From contig NZ_CP081496.1 in the NCBI RefSeq assembly GCF_019774615.1, positions 1,302,001-1,366,000 of the forward strand: DNA of 64,000 nucleotides, read 5' to 3'. Below are positions 47,250-55,880 of the stretch, one piece after another (position 1 is the first letter of the stretch; every line of letters starts with the position of its first letter). The DNA comes from Streptomyces sp. BHT-5-2. GTDB taxonomy: Bacteria; Actinomycetota; Actinomycetes; Streptomycetales; Streptomycetaceae. The translations under genes and the position numbers were made by a program. Under the pieces are notes generated by a model. The model ran no database searches. It saw nothing but the letters and a program-made list of their open reading frames with translations, and was not told the origin of the DNA.

Positions 47250-47429
47250 ATGAAGGGCATTGCCGTCGGCATTCTGCTGGCGATCGTCGGCGTCATCCTG
47301 TGGCTCACCACCAAGGAAGTGGAGACGCCGATCGTCTCCCTGCACAAGATCGGGCTGATCCTGGCGATCGTCGGGGGCGCGGAGGCGCTGCTCGCCGTAC
47401 TGAGCCTGGGGAAGAAGTCCACGAAATAG
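47250..47429 (+). CDS. Small two-helix membrane protein (59 residues)
   Basis: Reads MKGIAVGILLAIVGVILWLTTKEV, then TPIVSLHKIGLILAIVGGAE, and ends KKSTK. Two transmembrane helices (about 3-20 and 31-50) leave both ends in the cytosol and a short loop outside; the C-terminus is basic. Such two-helix proteins occur widely in Streptomyces and have no known function. ATG 47250 follows AAGGGGTGGG; a longer frame starting at 47079 lacks coding bias. It is divergent from the Rpf-like gene. Confidence 0.7.
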   Translation: MKGIAVGILLAIVGVILWLTTKEVETPIVSLHKIGLILAIVGGAEALLAVLSLGKKSTK

Positions 47430-47980
47430 CGGCACGGGCCCCTCGCCGCTCGCCCCCTGCATGCCAAAGCGCCGCCCGGTCGGACGGCTGCGGCCTGACG
47501 GAACGCGACAGCGTCGCGCCGCGCCCCCCTGTGCGCCACACGGCGGCGGGCTCGCGTGGCCCGGCGTGCGGCGGTGTGTGACCCGTCCCGACGACCTGGT
47601 CGCCGATCGGTCGAACGCGAACGGCCCTCTTCCGTGCGCCGTTTCACGTGAAACCAGCGGATGCCTGCAGTGCTCTGCGGTTCCTGCGGTGGCCTCTCGT
47701 ACCCGGCGGCGGGTCTCGTCCTGCTCGACGTCGGACGCGACGTCACATCAAAGTCTGTGGGTACTGCTCCGGTATCGCTCCGGATCCTGCTGTGCTCCGC
47801 ACCTGGCTCCGGCCTCAGGCCGGCCTGTCGCTCGCGTGCTCTGCACCGTCGTGCTCGGCGTATTCGTGCTCGGCGGCGTGGTGCTCGCTGCCGGCGTGGC
47901 TGTTGTCGTCGTGCGGCCGGTATGCGGCAGCGGACGGGGTGGTGTGTCGTGCGGCCGTCGCGCACGTACGCGGATGCGGT
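47430..47980. other. Intergenic region with one parS site
   Basis: About 550 bases with no supported gene; apparent frames have poor codon usage. The only clear signal is the parS palindrome at 47641-47654. Confidence 0.5.
47641..47654. other. parS: parS site (ParB-binding)
   Basis: Perfect GTTTCACGTGAAAC in a gene-free region. Confidence 0.85.
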
Positions 47981-48487
47981 TCAGGCGGCACGGGCGGTGG
48001 CGTGCTCGCGGCGGCGGGCCGCCGGAATGGTCGGCTGGACCGGGGCGGTGCCGAAGTACGCCTCGGCGCCGGTGGCGACGGTGAAGAGCGACTGGCCACG
48101 GTTGCCGCGGTTGACGCGGGCGGTGGGGGAGGCGCCGTGTGCCTCGGCCCGGATCCGCTGCTTGATCGTCGGCGGCAGCATCGGCAGCGGGACCTCGCGA
48201 CGGACGGAGCCTTCCTGGCCGTACCGGGGAGCGGTGCGCGCGGCGGGTACGAAGGGCTGGGCCGTCCTCGCGGCGGGTGGCAGCGGGCCCGGATCATGTT
48301 CGGGTTCGGCGCAGCTCGCCGCGTCGGGGCCGTCCGTCCCCGGAGCGGTGCTGCCCAGGGTCTGCTCGTAGACCGCGGCCTCCCGGCGGGCCGCGGAGGC
48401 GGCGGCGGAGACACCCAGTGACGCCAGCAACTTGCCCAGCACGGCCAGGCAAGCCGCCCAGAACTGCATGACCTTGTTCGCAGCCAT
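47981..48487 (-). CDS. DUF6344-like Streptomyces protein
   Basis: 168 residues from MAANKVMQFWAACLAVLGKLL. The N-terminal 28 residues are amphipathic-hydrophobic, a likely membrane-associating helix; the rest is Ala/Pro/Arg-rich and disordered, with a basic QRIRAEAHGASPTARVNRGNRGQSL segment near 110-135. It resembles the Streptomyces-restricted DUF6344 family of unknown function. The ATG at 48487 is preceded by GCGAGGA. Transcribed alone. Confidence 0.55.
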   Translation of the reverse strand: MAANKVMQFWAACLAVLGKLLASLGVSAAASAARREAAVYEQTLGSTAPGTDGPDAASCAEPEHDPGPLPPAARTAQPFVPAARTAPRYGQEGSVRREVPLPMLPPTIKQRIRAEAHGASPTARVNRGNRGQSLFTVATGAEAYFGTAPVQPTIPAARRREHATARAA

Positions 48488-48833
48488 GATTCCTCGCTTT
48501 CGGTCGGGATCCCTCAGCGGGATCCACGCGTCCCTTCTGTTGCGTTTTCTTATGATGAGTACGCAATGGGAGGAATCACGGACCGACGCCGCTGGAACGG
48601 CGTTCTTCTGATGAACACCACTCGTGCGCAGTAACGGGACGCGGAAAGGCGCAGGCCGAAGGGGGATCGGGGCGGCCGGGACGGCCGGGAGGGCACGGTC
48701 GCGGGGGCGTCGGAGCGGGGTCCGCGGATGCGCGCACCGGATCTCCGGGATATGACGGTCGTCGGGAGGCGGGCGCGGGCCGGGCTGCCGTCCCGCGTGT
48801 GAAGCGTGCCCTCGGGCCGGTGTCCGACCGCCC
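48488..48833. other. Intergenic region, no supported gene
   Basis: About 345 bases. On the minus strand TTGCGT followed 17 bases later by CATAAG could be a promoter for the DUF6344-like gene. Otherwise nothing is seen. Confidence 0.4.
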
Positions 48834-49271
48834 TCAGGCCGGTGCCGGTGTTCCGGTCCGGGCCATCTCCGCCATCGTCCGGACCGCGGTGGCTTCGGGG
48901 GTCGCGGGCGGGAGGATCAGCAGGTCCCAGCGGCCGAGGCCGGCGGAGACCATGCAGAGGGTGTCCGGGCCGGGGCGGTTGGTGGTGCGGCGCAGCCGGA
49001 CGACATGGCCGGCGACGAGGATGTGGCCGGGCAGCGCGGGCCAGCCGGAGCCGTTCACCGTGGCATGGGTGATCCGCGGCCAGTCGAAGGGCAACGCGGC
49101 GAGGAGTTCGGGGAGTTCGGTGACGAGGTCGGTGGAGTGCGGCCACCACACCCCGTCGAGCCGCCGGGTCACCTCGCCGTGCGGGGCGATGGCCAGGCGG
49201 GCGACGGGTGGTGGTGCGGGGTGCCGTGCGGGGCGGGGGTGCGGGGAGCGGTCCTCGGGGGCGGTGGTCAT
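48834..49271 (-). CDS. DUF5994 family protein
   Basis: 145 residues. After a Pro/His-rich leader, residues about 20-140 match the DUF5994 family: RLDGVWWPHSTDLVTELPELLAALP, THATVNGSGWPALPGHILVAGHVVRLRRT and DTLCMVSAGLGRWDLLILPP. The family is common in actinobacteria and its role is not known; it has no catalytic motif visible. It overlaps nothing and follows the 74-residue membrane gene on the same strand after 32 bases, so they may be co-transcribed. Confidence 0.75.
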   Translation of the reverse strand: MTTAPEDRSPHPRPARHPAPPPVARLAIAPHGEVTRRLDGVWWPHSTDLVTELPELLAALPFDWPRITHATVNGSGWPALPGHILVAGHVVRLRRTTNRPGPDTLCMVSAGLGRWDLLILPPATPEATAVRTMAEMARTGTPAPA

Positions 49272-49302
49272 ACGGCGCTCCTGGCGCGACGGGCGGCGGG
49301 GG

Positions 49303-49527
49303 TCACCGGTGGTCGTCCGGCTCCCGGGAAGGCGGTGGGCCCGTCGTGTGCGGCCCCGGGGCGGCGGCGTGCGGGTGCCGGTGCAGCCGCCGCTGGAACG
49401 TCTCCTTCAGATGCGTGTAGCGGTGCGGGGCGGGGCGCCCGACCGTCTGGTCGTTGACCCGGATGAGGAACAGCACGCCCAGCACGATCAGGGCCAGCAG
49501 CACGAGCACGGACAAGAAGGTCTGCAT
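49303..49527 (-). CDS. Small single-helix membrane protein (74 residues)
   Basis: Reads MQTFLSVLVLLALIVLGVLFLIRV, followed by a basic His/Pro-rich tail. One N-terminal transmembrane helix with an extended, positively charged cytosolic or external tail. An upstream ATG at 49539 is in frame. No homology recognised; function unknown. It sits directly upstream of the DUF5994 gene on the same strand. Confidence 0.6.
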   Translation of the reverse strand: MQTFLSVLVLLALIVLGVLFLIRVNDQTVGRPAPHRYTHLKETFQRRLHRHPHAAAPGPHTTGPPPSREPDDHR

Positions 49528-49686
49528 GGCGCTCACCCGCATACCCCCGGGTCTTCCCTGACCGGGCATCCCGGGCCTCGTCGGAAACATTTCGCTTTGC
49601 GGTGGTTTTTCCACCGTACTCCGGGCGCAGACGGCATATCGCACCAAAGGTGGCCATGACGGCCGGGGGTGACATCCGCGCGCCTT

Positions 49687-49700
49687 CTACGGGGCTGTAG
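49687..49700. promoter_or_regulatory. BlaI-type operator-like dyad upstream of the TerB gene
   Basis: CTACG-GGGC-TGTAG, one base short of the CTACA-N4-TGTAG core at 50957 and 52621. It lies about 92 bases upstream of the TerB start. Confidence 0.5.
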
Positions 49701-49791
49701 ATTTTACTTACGCATGACCAAACGCATGCCTGAAGCATGCCCAGGGCTCGCCCTCCGCATGCTCGCCGCACGACCAGCCGAGGAGATTCAC

Positions 49792-50247
49792 ATGGCGCTG
49801 TGGGACCGGATCAAGGACTCCGCGCAGACGATGCAGAACCAGCTCGTCGCCAGGAAGAACGACCTCAAGAGCGGCGCCTTCCGCGACGCGAGCATGGCGA
49901 TGTGCGCCCTGGTGGCCGCCGCGGACGGCGTCGTCGACCCGTCGGAGCGGCGGCGGGTGGCGCAGCTGATCGCCACCAACGAGGTGCTCCAGAACTTCCC
50001 GGCGGAGGACCTCCGGCTCCGCTTCGAGGGCTGCCTGGACAAGCTCGCCGCCGACTTCGACTTCGGCAAGGTGGCGCTGATGCAGGAGATCGGGAAGGTG
50101 AAGAAGAAGCCGGTGGAGGCACGGGCGGTGCTGCAGATCGGCATCGTCATCGGCGGCGCGGACGGCGACTTCGACCCGACCGAGCGCGCCGTGGTGCGCG
50201 AGGTGTGCTTCGCGCTGGGGATCTCCCCGGCCGAGTTCGACCTCTGA
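49792..50247 (+). CDS. TerB-type tellurite-resistance protein
   Basis: 151 residues from MALWDRIKDSAQTMQ. A compact helical domain at about 35-145 has the TerB pattern: MCALVAAADGVVDPSERRRVAQLI, IGIVIGGADGDFDPTERAVVREVCFALG, where paired DGxxDPxE loops are the conserved (metal-associated) acidic motifs. TerB is linked to the Ter stress-response system with TerD/TerC, often in tellurite, oxidative or phage stress, but the biochemical role is unresolved. ATG 49792 follows AGGAG. The gene lies convergent with terD and behind a BlaI-type dyad. Confidence 0.85.
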   Translation: MALWDRIKDSAQTMQNQLVARKNDLKSGAFRDASMAMCALVAAADGVVDPSERRRVAQLIATNEVLQNFPAEDLRLRFEGCLDKLAADFDFGKVALMQEIGKVKKKPVEARAVLQIGIVIGGADGDFDPTERAVVREVCFALGISPAEFDL

Positions 50248-50253
50248 GCGCAC

Positions 50254-50289
50254 GGCGGGAGCGGGGCCGGCGCGCGCCCCGCTCCCGCC
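50254..50289. terminator. Bidirectional terminator between terB-like and terD-like genes
   Basis: Perfect 14-base GC arms (50254-50267 and 50276-50289) with an 8-base loop lie between the convergent stops at 50247 and 50305. Confidence 0.8.
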
Positions 50290-50304
50290 GCTCCGGACAG
50301 TCCG

Positions 50305-50880
50305 TCAGACGTTGACGCCGAAGTCCGCCGCGATGCCCGCCAGCCCCGAGGCGTAACCCTGGCCCACGGCGCGGAACTTCCACTCGCCGTTGTGGCGGTA
50401 GAGCTCGCCGAAGACCATCGCGGTCTCGGTCGAGGCGTCCTCGGTCAGGTCGTAGCGGGCCAGTTCGGCGCCGCCCTCCTGGTTGACGACGCGGATGTAG
50501 GCGTTGCGCACCTGGCCGAAGTTCTGGCCGCGGGTGTGCGCCTCGTGGATGGAGACCGGGAAGACGATCTTCGTGATCTCCGCCGGGACGCCGTTCAGCG
50601 CGACGTTGATGGTCTCGTCGTCGCCCTCGCCCTCGCCGGTCAGGTTGTCGCCGGTGTGCTGCACCGAACCGTCGGGGCTGGTGAGGTTGTTGTAGAAGAC
50701 GAAGTGCCGGTCCGAGGCGACCCTGCCGGCGTCGGTGCACAGCAGTGCGCTGGCGTCGAGGTCGTAGTCGGCGCCGGTGGTCGTCCGCACGTCCCAGCCG
50801 AGGCCGACCGATACCGCGGTCAGGCCGGGTGCCTCCTTCGTCAGCGAGACGTTGCCGCCCTTGGCCAGCGAGACTCCCAT
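50305..50880 (-). CDS. TerD-family protein
   Basis: 191 residues starting [33 protein letters not shown], the canonical TerD/TerE opening. Beta-sandwich Ca-binding protein; the acidic [11 protein letters not shown] and [22 protein letters not shown] loops form the Ca sites, and [29 protein letters not shown] is the conserved middle. Streptomyces have several TerD copies; they are tied to stress resistance, calcium response and differentiation, not necessarily tellurite. It is divergent from the BlaI-type gene, and a BlaI-type dyad lies between them. Confidence 0.92.
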   Translation of the reverse strand: MGVSLAKGGNVSLTKEAPGLTAVSVGLGWDVRTTTGADYDLDASALLCTDAGRVASDRHFVFYNNLTSPDGSVQHTGDNLTGEGEGDDETINVALNGVPAEITKIVFPVSIHEAHTRGQNFGQVRNAYIRVVNQEGGAELARYDLTEDASTETAMVFGELYRHNGEWKFRAVGQGYASGLAGIAADFGVNV

Positions 50881-50956
50881 GGCTTCCCTCCAGATGATTG
50901 GCCGGGCCGGTTGCCGTTGCCGGTCCCCGGCGGTGAACTAGGACCTGTCGGAAAAC

Positions 50957-50970
50957 TACAGGAGTGTAGA
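50957..50970. promoter_or_regulatory. BlaI-type operator between terD and blaI-like genes
   Basis: CTACA-GGAG-TGTAG, core of a BlaI/MecI-type dyad with A/T-rich flanks. It sits between the divergent terD-like (starts 50880) and blaI-like (starts 51101) genes, so can serve both, including autoregulation. Confidence 0.7.
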
Positions 50971-51100
50971 AGTAAGCCGGCGGAGCACGACGCCGCCGGG
51001 CGCATTCCGTGAAAAGGCCCCCGGGGCGCGGCGGCCGCCGCCGTAAAATGCCTCGGCGTCCCCGGCCCGCGGGGCGCCCGGTGCGACGGGAGGCGACGAC

Positions 51101-51574
51101 ATGGGCGGAACACCCTTCGGCAAGGCCCTCGGCGGCAACGGGCGGGACCGGGCCCGGCGCGGACAGGGCCAGCTGGAGGCGCAGGTGCTGGCCGCGCTGC
51201 ACCACGCGCCCGGCCCGGCCACCGCGGCCTGGGTGCAGGAGCGGCTCGGCGGCGACCTCGCCTACACCACCGTGATGACGATCCTGTCCCGTCTGCACGC
51301 CAAGGGGGCGGTCACCCGCGAGCGCGCCGGCCGGGCCTACGCCTGGACGCCGGCGGCCGACGAGGCCGGGCTCGCCGCGCTGCGGATGCGCCGCGTCCTG
51401 GACGGCGAACCGGACCGGGACGCCGTGCTGACCAGCTTCGTCTCGGCCCTCTCGGCCCATGACGAGGAGGTGCTGCGCAGCCTCCTGGCCCGCGCCGAGG
51501 ACGACGGTGGAGCCCCCGACGACGGCCCCGGGGCGGACCGCACGGGCGCCTCGGACGAAGCACGCGGAGGGTGA
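51101..51574 (+). CDS. BlaI/MecI/CopY-family repressor
   Basis: 157 residues. Winged-helix HTH at about 22-90: LEAQVLAALHHAPGPATAAWVQERLGGDLAYTTVMTILSRLHAKGAVTRERAGRAYAWTP, the pattern of penicillinase repressors, followed by a dimerisation helix (LTSFVSALSAHDEEVLRSLLARAEDD) and an acidic tail. In this family an M56 membrane protease cleaves the repressor after a signal. The gene is followed immediately by an M56 protease gene, so the pair resembles a BlaI/BlaR1 system. A dyad that the repressor may bind lies upstream at 50957. Confidence 0.9.
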   Translation: MGGTPFGKALGGNGRDRARRGQGQLEAQVLAALHHAPGPATAAWVQERLGGDLAYTTVMTILSRLHAKGAVTRERAGRAYAWTPAADEAGLAALRMRRVLDGEPDRDAVLTSFVSALSAHDEEVLRSLLARAEDDGGAPDDGPGADRTGASDEARGG

Positions 51575-51577
51575 CCG

Positions 51578-52543
51578 GTGGGCGTCTTCGTCTTCCTGCC
51601 GCTCGTCCTGCCGCTGAGCGCCCTGCCGATCGCCCGGCTCGCGGAGCAGCACCTGCACCCCCGGGTCACCACCCGGCTGCTGACCCTGCTGGCCGTGGTC
51701 CTCGGCCTGTGCAGCACGCTCTGCCTGGGGCTGCTGGTGGTCGTCGGGACCGCCCAACTGCCCGGCAATCCGCTGCCGGACGGCTGGTCGGACCCGGAGG
51801 TGCGGGCCGCGGTGCCGTACGCCGAGGTGGCCGGGGTCGCGGCGATCTTCGCGCTGTCCGCCGCGCTCGCGGTGTGCGGTGTCGCGCTGCGCCGGGACCA
51901 CCGGATCCGGGAGCGGGCGCACCGCGCGCTGGCGGTGCTGCCGGCCGGCGCCGACCCGGCGGTGCTGCCGGACGACGAGCCGTACGCCTACGCCGTGCCG
52001 GGCATCGGTGCGCGGCCGGGGCGGCCGGCCCGGCCCGGCCGGATCGCGGTGTCCCGGGGCATGCTGCGCAGCCTGGACGACGACGAGCGGCGCGCCCTGT
52101 TCGCCCATGAACGGGCGCATCTGCAGGGCGGTCACCACCGCTATCTGCTGGCCGTGCGGCTGGCCGGGTGCGTCAACCCGCTGCTGCTGCCGCTGCGTTC
52201 CGCGGTCGCCTTCAGCGCCGAGCGGTGGGCGGACGAGGAGGCGGCGGGGGCGGTCGGCGACCGGCGGCTGACCGCCCGCGCGGTGGGGAAGGCCGCGCTG
52301 ATCTCGCGGCCGGCGCCGTACCCGGTGGTGGTGCAGTTCGCCTCGCCCGAACCGGGGCCGGTGCCGCGGCGGGTGGCGGCGCTGCTCGGGCCGGTGCCGT
52401 CGGCGCGCAGCTGGCCGCCGGCACTGACCCCGGCGGGACTGGCCACGCTGGTCGCGGCGGCGGGCACCGCGGCCTCCGCGCTTTCCTCGCTGAACGCGGC
52501 GGTAGCTCTGTTCCTCGTTCTGAAGGCGGCAACGCCATGGTGA
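51578..52543 (+). CDS. M56-family membrane metalloprotease
   Basis: 321 residues from GTG 51578, with GGAGGG upstream, 3 bases after the blaI-like stop. Four transmembrane helices (about 5-25, 33-60, 78-103 and C-terminal 290-315) flank the cytosolic zinc protease core with LFAHERAHLQGGHH, i.e. H-E-x-x-H near 176-180, and SAERWADEEA with the third ligand. The extracellular beta-lactam sensor domain of BlaR1 is absent, so the trigger is not beta-lactam binding through such a domain. It probably cleaves the neighbouring repressor. Confidence 0.9.
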   Translation: MGVFVFLPLVLPLSALPIARLAEQHLHPRVTTRLLTLLAVVLGLCSTLCLGLLVVVGTAQLPGNPLPDGWSDPEVRAAVPYAEVAGVAAIFALSAALAVCGVALRRDHRIRERAHRALAVLPAGADPAVLPDDEPYAYAVPGIGARPGRPARPGRIAVSRGMLRSLDDDERRALFAHERAHLQGGHHRYLLAVRLAGCVNPLLLPLRSAVAFSAERWADEEAAGAVGDRRLTARAVGKAALISRPAPYPVVVQFASPEPGPVPRRVAALLGPVPSARSWPPALTPAGLATLVAAAGTAASALSSLNAAVALFLVLKAATPW

Positions 52544-52615
52544 GGGCACACTGATCCCGGACTCTCCAGCGCGCCACGCGACGGATATCTTTTTGTGACC
52601 CGGAGCACAGCTGCG

Positions 52616-52639
52616 AACTTCTACAGCCTTGTAGAAGTT
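52616..52639. promoter_or_regulatory. Perfect BlaI-type operator upstream of the 82-residue gene
   Basis: Ten-base arms AACTTCTACA and TGTAGAAGTT with a 4-base spacer form a perfect dyad containing the CTACA-N4-TGTAG core. It is about 51 bases upstream of the start of the 82-residue gene and downstream of the M56 gene. Confidence 0.75.
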
Positions 52640-52689
52640 ATCTGTAGGGTTGCGTCCGACATGCGCAACGGGCGCTGCCGGAGGGGGAG

Positions 52690-52938
52690 ATGGCGACGAG
52701 GTGCGGACCCCTGACCTGGGACAGCCCGCCTCCTGAGGCGGAGGTGCGATGGGTCTACCAACCGGTCGAGGTCCAATACCCCGACGGCGCCTGGGCATTG
52801 GGCCGGATCAGCGCATGGTGGCAGGACGACGAGGGCGAACAGTGGTGCCTGCTGCGCACCCTGCCCGGCGACGGCCGTCCGCGGTGGCTCCGCTACGACC
52901 CGGAGTCCGTACGGCTGCTGCCCACCGAGGGCATCTGA
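52690..52938 (+). CDS. Hypothetical 82-residue protein behind a BlaI-type operator
   Basis: Begins MATRCGPLTWDSPPPEAEVRW, with GRISAWWQDDEGEQWCLLRTL in the middle, and is rich in Trp and acidic residues. No signal peptide or membrane helix. The pattern of short strands with WV-, W-x-x-D and G-RPRWL suggests a small beta-barrel, but I recognise no family. ATG 52690 has GGGGGAG upstream. It lies directly behind the perfect dyad at 52616, so it is probably induced together with the ter genes. Confidence 0.65.
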   Translation: MATRCGPLTWDSPPPEAEVRWVYQPVEVQYPDGAWALGRISAWWQDDEGEQWCLLRTLPGDGRPRWLRYDPESVRLLPTEGI

Positions 52939-53067
52939 CCCACCACGGCGGCCCGCCGCTCCACGGCCCCCGGTCGGCACCGCCGCCCGCCGCCGTGCGC
53001 TCCCCCACACCCCCACATCTCTCAGCCCAGCAAGACCGATTCCAGAAGGACCAGAAGGGCCATCGGC

Positions 53068-54546
53068 GTGCATGACAGGACGACGCACAGGCAGGCGGCC
53101 CGACGGGGCGACCGGAGCGGCCGGGGTCCGGCGGCGGACGGCGAGCGTGCCACGGGCGGCCGGGCCGAGCGGCGGCGGGCCGACGGTTCCGGCAAGGCCG
53201 GGAAGGCCCGGATGACCCGGCGCGGCCGGATCGTGGCGTGGACGGGCGGGGTGGTCGGCGTGCTCCTGCTGGGCACGGCCGGGACCGGAGTGTGGGTGTA
53301 CCAGCACCTGAACGGCAACATCCACAGCGCCGACCTGGGCAACACGCTGGGCGGCGACCGGCCGGTCAACCTCAGCCCCGGCTCCAAGAACATCATGGTC
53401 GTCGGCTCCGACAGCCGGGCGGGCACCGGCGGGAAGTACGGCGGCGGCCTGACCACCATGCAGTCGGACACGCTGATGGTGGTGCACATCTCCGCCGACC
53501 ACAAGTGGGCCACCGCGCTGTCCTTCCCACGCGACTCCTGGGTGCCGATCCCGGCGTGCGACAAGGGCAACGGCGCGCAGTCCGCGCCGCACCACTTCAA
53601 GATCAACGAGGCGTTCAGCATCGGCGGGCTCAGCGGCAACGTCGGCAACGCGGCGGCGTGCAGCATCAGGACCATCGAGAAGAACACCGGGCTGCGCATC
53701 GACCACTTCGTCTCGGTCGACTTCCAGGGCTTCAAGGGCATGGTCAACGCGCTGGGCGGCATCGAGGTCTGCCCCAAGCACGCCATCCACGACAAGAAGG
53801 CCCACCTCGACATGGACGCCGGCTGCCAGAACGTCACCGACGAGAAGGCGCTCGGTTACGTCCGCACCCGCTACAGCGTCGGCGACGGCTCCGATCTCGG
53901 CCGGATCGGCCGCCAGCAGGAGTTCATGAAGGCGCTCGCGGCCAAGGCCCAGTCCAAGCTGACCAGCCCGACCGCCCTCTACGGCTTCCTGGACTCGGCC
54001 ACCAAGTCCCTGACCACCGACCAGGACCTGGCCGGGCTCAAGCAGCTCTACGACCTCGCGTCGACGGTCAAGGACATCCCCTCGGACCGCCTCACCTTCC
54101 TCACCGTCCCCACCTATCCGCGCGAGGCCGACGTCCCCACCGACAAGGCCAACGTGATGTGGCAGTACCCGGAGGCGAGCGAGCTGTTCAGCGACCTCGC
54201 CCACGACCGGGAGATCGGCGCCGCGGGGAAGCAGAAGTTCGCGGAGGCGCAGAAGAACCCGGTGACCGCGCACTCGGTGCGGGTACGGGTGCTCAACGGC
54301 GCCGGCACGCCCGGACTCGCCGCGGAAGGCGCCCAGAAGCTGCGCAGGCTGGGCTTCACGGTCCTCTCCACCGCCAACGGCTCGTCCACGGGCAAGACCA
54401 CCATCACCTACCCGCCCGGTCTGAAGACCCAGGCCGAGGTGCTCGCCGCTCGGCTGCCCGGCACCAAGGCGGAGGAGTCGGCGCAGGCGGCACCGGGCGC
54501 GGTGACGCTCACGCTCGGGCCGGACTTCTCGGCGAAGGACAGCTGA
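53068..54546 (+). CDS. LytR-CpsA-Psr (LCP) family glycopolymer transferase
   Basis: 492 residues from GTG 53068. A 50-residue disordered cytosolic arm is followed by one transmembrane helix (about 53-75) and an extracellular LCP domain with SFPRDSWVPIPAC (catalytic Arg/Asp region), INEAFSIGG, VDFQGFKGMVNALGGIEVC and YVRTRYSVGDGSDLGRIGRQQEF, holding the conserved arginines and aspartates that bind prenyl pyrophosphate. A LytR_C domain (about 395-480) ends it. LCP enzymes attach teichoic acids or other glycopolymers to peptidoglycan. Start could also lie at a later in-frame ATG before the transmembrane helix. Confidence 0.92.
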   Translation: MHDRTTHRQAARRGDRSGRGPAADGERATGGRAERRRADGSGKAGKARMTRRGRIVAWTGGVVGVLLLGTAGTGVWVYQHLNGNIHSADLGNTLGGDRPVNLSPGSKNIMVVGSDSRAGTGGKYGGGLTTMQSDTLMVVHISADHKWATALSFPRDSWVPIPACDKGNGAQSAPHHFKINEAFSIGGLSGNVGNAAACSIRTIEKNTGLRIDHFVSVDFQGFKGMVNALGGIEVCPKHAIHDKKAHLDMDAGCQNVTDEKALGYVRTRYSVGDGSDLGRIGRQQEFMKALAAKAQSKLTSPTALYGFLDSATKSLTTDQDLAGLKQLYDLASTVKDIPSDRLTFLTVPTYPREADVPTDKANVMWQYPEASELFSDLAHDREIGAAGKQKFAEAQKNPVTAHSVRVRVLNGAGTPGLAAEGAQKLRRLGFTVLSTANGSSTGKTTITYPPGLKTQAEVLAARLPGTKAEESAQAAPGAVTLTLGPDFSAKDS

Positions 54547-54553
54547 CACGGGT

Positions 54554-54584
54554 GCGCCCGGGCGGGCCGATGCCGCCCGGGCGC
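54554..54584. terminator. Bidirectional terminator between LCP and DUF1876 genes
   Basis: Perfect 12-base arms (54554-54565 and 54573-54584) around a 7-base loop lie between convergent stops at 54546 and 54600. Confidence 0.75.
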
Positions 54585-54599
54585 CGCGCCACCGGCCCG

Positions 54600-54875
54600 T
54601 CAGGCGTGCAGCCGCTCGACGGGGCGGGCGGTGTGCACCTCGATGTCGTGTGCGGCGCGGCTGAGCAGCTGGTGACTGAGGTCCGCCAGCGCCCGCGCCA
54701 CCGACAACTCGTCCCCGATCGCGGGGACGTTCTGGTCCGCCGGATTGCACCGGGCGGATCCCTCACCGACGATCTGCCCGCCCTCCTTGCCCCGCAGCCG
54801 GGCCTCGGCCCGCACCTCGCTGCCGGACTCGACAATGCTGATCTCGGTGTTCCACACCTTCGTGTTGGTACGCAT
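54600..54875 (-). CDS. DUF1876 family protein
   Basis: 91 residues beginning MRTNTKVWNTEISIVESGSEVRAEARLRGKEG. Matches DUF1876, a small dsRBD-like alpha/beta protein with GEGSARCNPADQNVPAIGDELSVARALADLSHQLLSRAAHDIE in the middle. Function unknown; several copies usually occur per actinobacterial genome. The ATG at 54875 is the family start; an earlier one at 54920 gives a poor leader. Confidence 0.8.
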   Translation of the reverse strand: MRTNTKVWNTEISIVESGSEVRAEARLRGKEGGQIVGEGSARCNPADQNVPAIGDELSVARALADLSHQLLSRAAHDIEVHTARPVERLHA

Positions 54876-55142
54876 ACCCGTGCCGCTCACCGGAAGCCTC
54901 CTCCTGCCGCAGCGGAACACTCCCCGTCTCCCAGCGTCGCACCGGCGCCCGGGCGCCGCACCCGGAGGCAGTCACCCGCCGGGAAGCGGGGGTTAGCCCC
55001 ATGGTCGGGCGGGCCGCGGGCTGCCTAAGGTCAGGCGGTGGGCCCGGGGCTGACGGCCGGCAGGCCGCCCGCCCCGGGCCCGACCACGGGGCTGCGGGCA
55101 GCCGCCCGGAGCCGTGAACGGACCGGATTCCAGGGGGATTTC
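54876..55142. other. Intergenic region
   Basis: About 265 bases with no supported gene, between divergent DUF1876 and DUF4097 genes. Confidence 0.4.
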
Positions 55143-55880
55143 ATGCACAGGCACGTCCGCTTCACCGGAGCGGTGGCACTGGTCGGTGCCGGGGTACTGG
55201 CCCTCGGCGCGTGCGGGCTGGTGGTCGGCGAGACCTTCTCCGACGACGCCACGGTGTCGCAGAAGATCACGTCGGTGCGGGTGGACACGGCCGACGGCGG
55301 CGTGACGGTGCACGGCGGCAAGGGCGGCGGCACGGTCGGCGTGCACCGCAAGGTGACCTACCGGGGCGACCGGCCGCAGGGGCCGACGCACCGCGTCGAG
55401 GGCGGGACCCTCGTGCTCGGCGGCTGCGGCGACGGCTGCTCGGTGACGTACACGGTGGACGTGCCCGGCACGATCCCGGTGACCGGCGAGACCTCCAACG
55501 GCGCGCTGAGCCTGTCCAAGGTGGCCTGGGTGCGGCTGACCACCAGCAACGGCGCCATCGACCTGGACGGGGTGTCCGGCCCGGTGGACGTGCACAGCAC
55601 CGACGGCGCGATCACCGGCCGGGGGCTTTCGGGCGACGGCATCAAGGCCGAGACCTCCAACGGCGAGATCGAGCTGACCGCGACCAGAGCGCAGGACGTC
55701 CGCGCGAAGACGTCCAACGGCGCGGTCACGGTCACCGTGCCGGACGCCCGCTACCAGGTGTCCGCCCGGACCGACAACGGCGGGAAGCAGATCGGGGTCC
55801 GCAACGACCCGGCGGGCCGCTACCGGCTCGATCTGTCCACCAGCAACGGGGCGATCCACGTGGCGAAGTCCGGCGGCTGA
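55143..55880 (+). CDS. DUF4097-type beta-helix lipoprotein
   Basis: 245 residues from ATG 55143, with GGGGG-like ribosome-binding site upstream. Lipobox VLALGAC sets Cys near 24 as lipid anchor. The mature protein is a right-handed beta-helix of about six coils made of repeats such as TSNGALSLSKVAWVRLTTSNGAIDLDGVSGPVDVHSTDG, TSNGEIELTATRAQDVRAKTSNGAVTVTV and TSNGAIHVAKSGG. DUF4097 proteins are adhesin-like; some link to envelope stress and LiaI/LiaF systems in other bacteria. Partner not seen here. Confidence 0.82.
   Translation: MHRHVRFTGAVALVGAGVLALGACGLVVGETFSDDATVSQKITSVRVDTADGGVTVHGGKGGGTVGVHRKVTYRGDRPQGPTHRVEGGTLVLGGCGDGCSVTYTVDVPGTIPVTGETSNGALSLSKVAWVRLTTSNGAIDLDGVSGPVDVHSTDGAITGRGLSGDGIKAETSNGEIELTATRAQDVRAKTSNGAVTVTVPDARYQVSARTDNGGKQIGVRNDPAGRYRLDLSTSNGAIHVAKSGG

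Noticed and set aside
47648..48421. Plus-strand frames around 47.6-48.4 kb
   Set aside because: No GC3 bias, no ribosome-binding site, and they overlap the DUF6344-like gene on the opposite strand.
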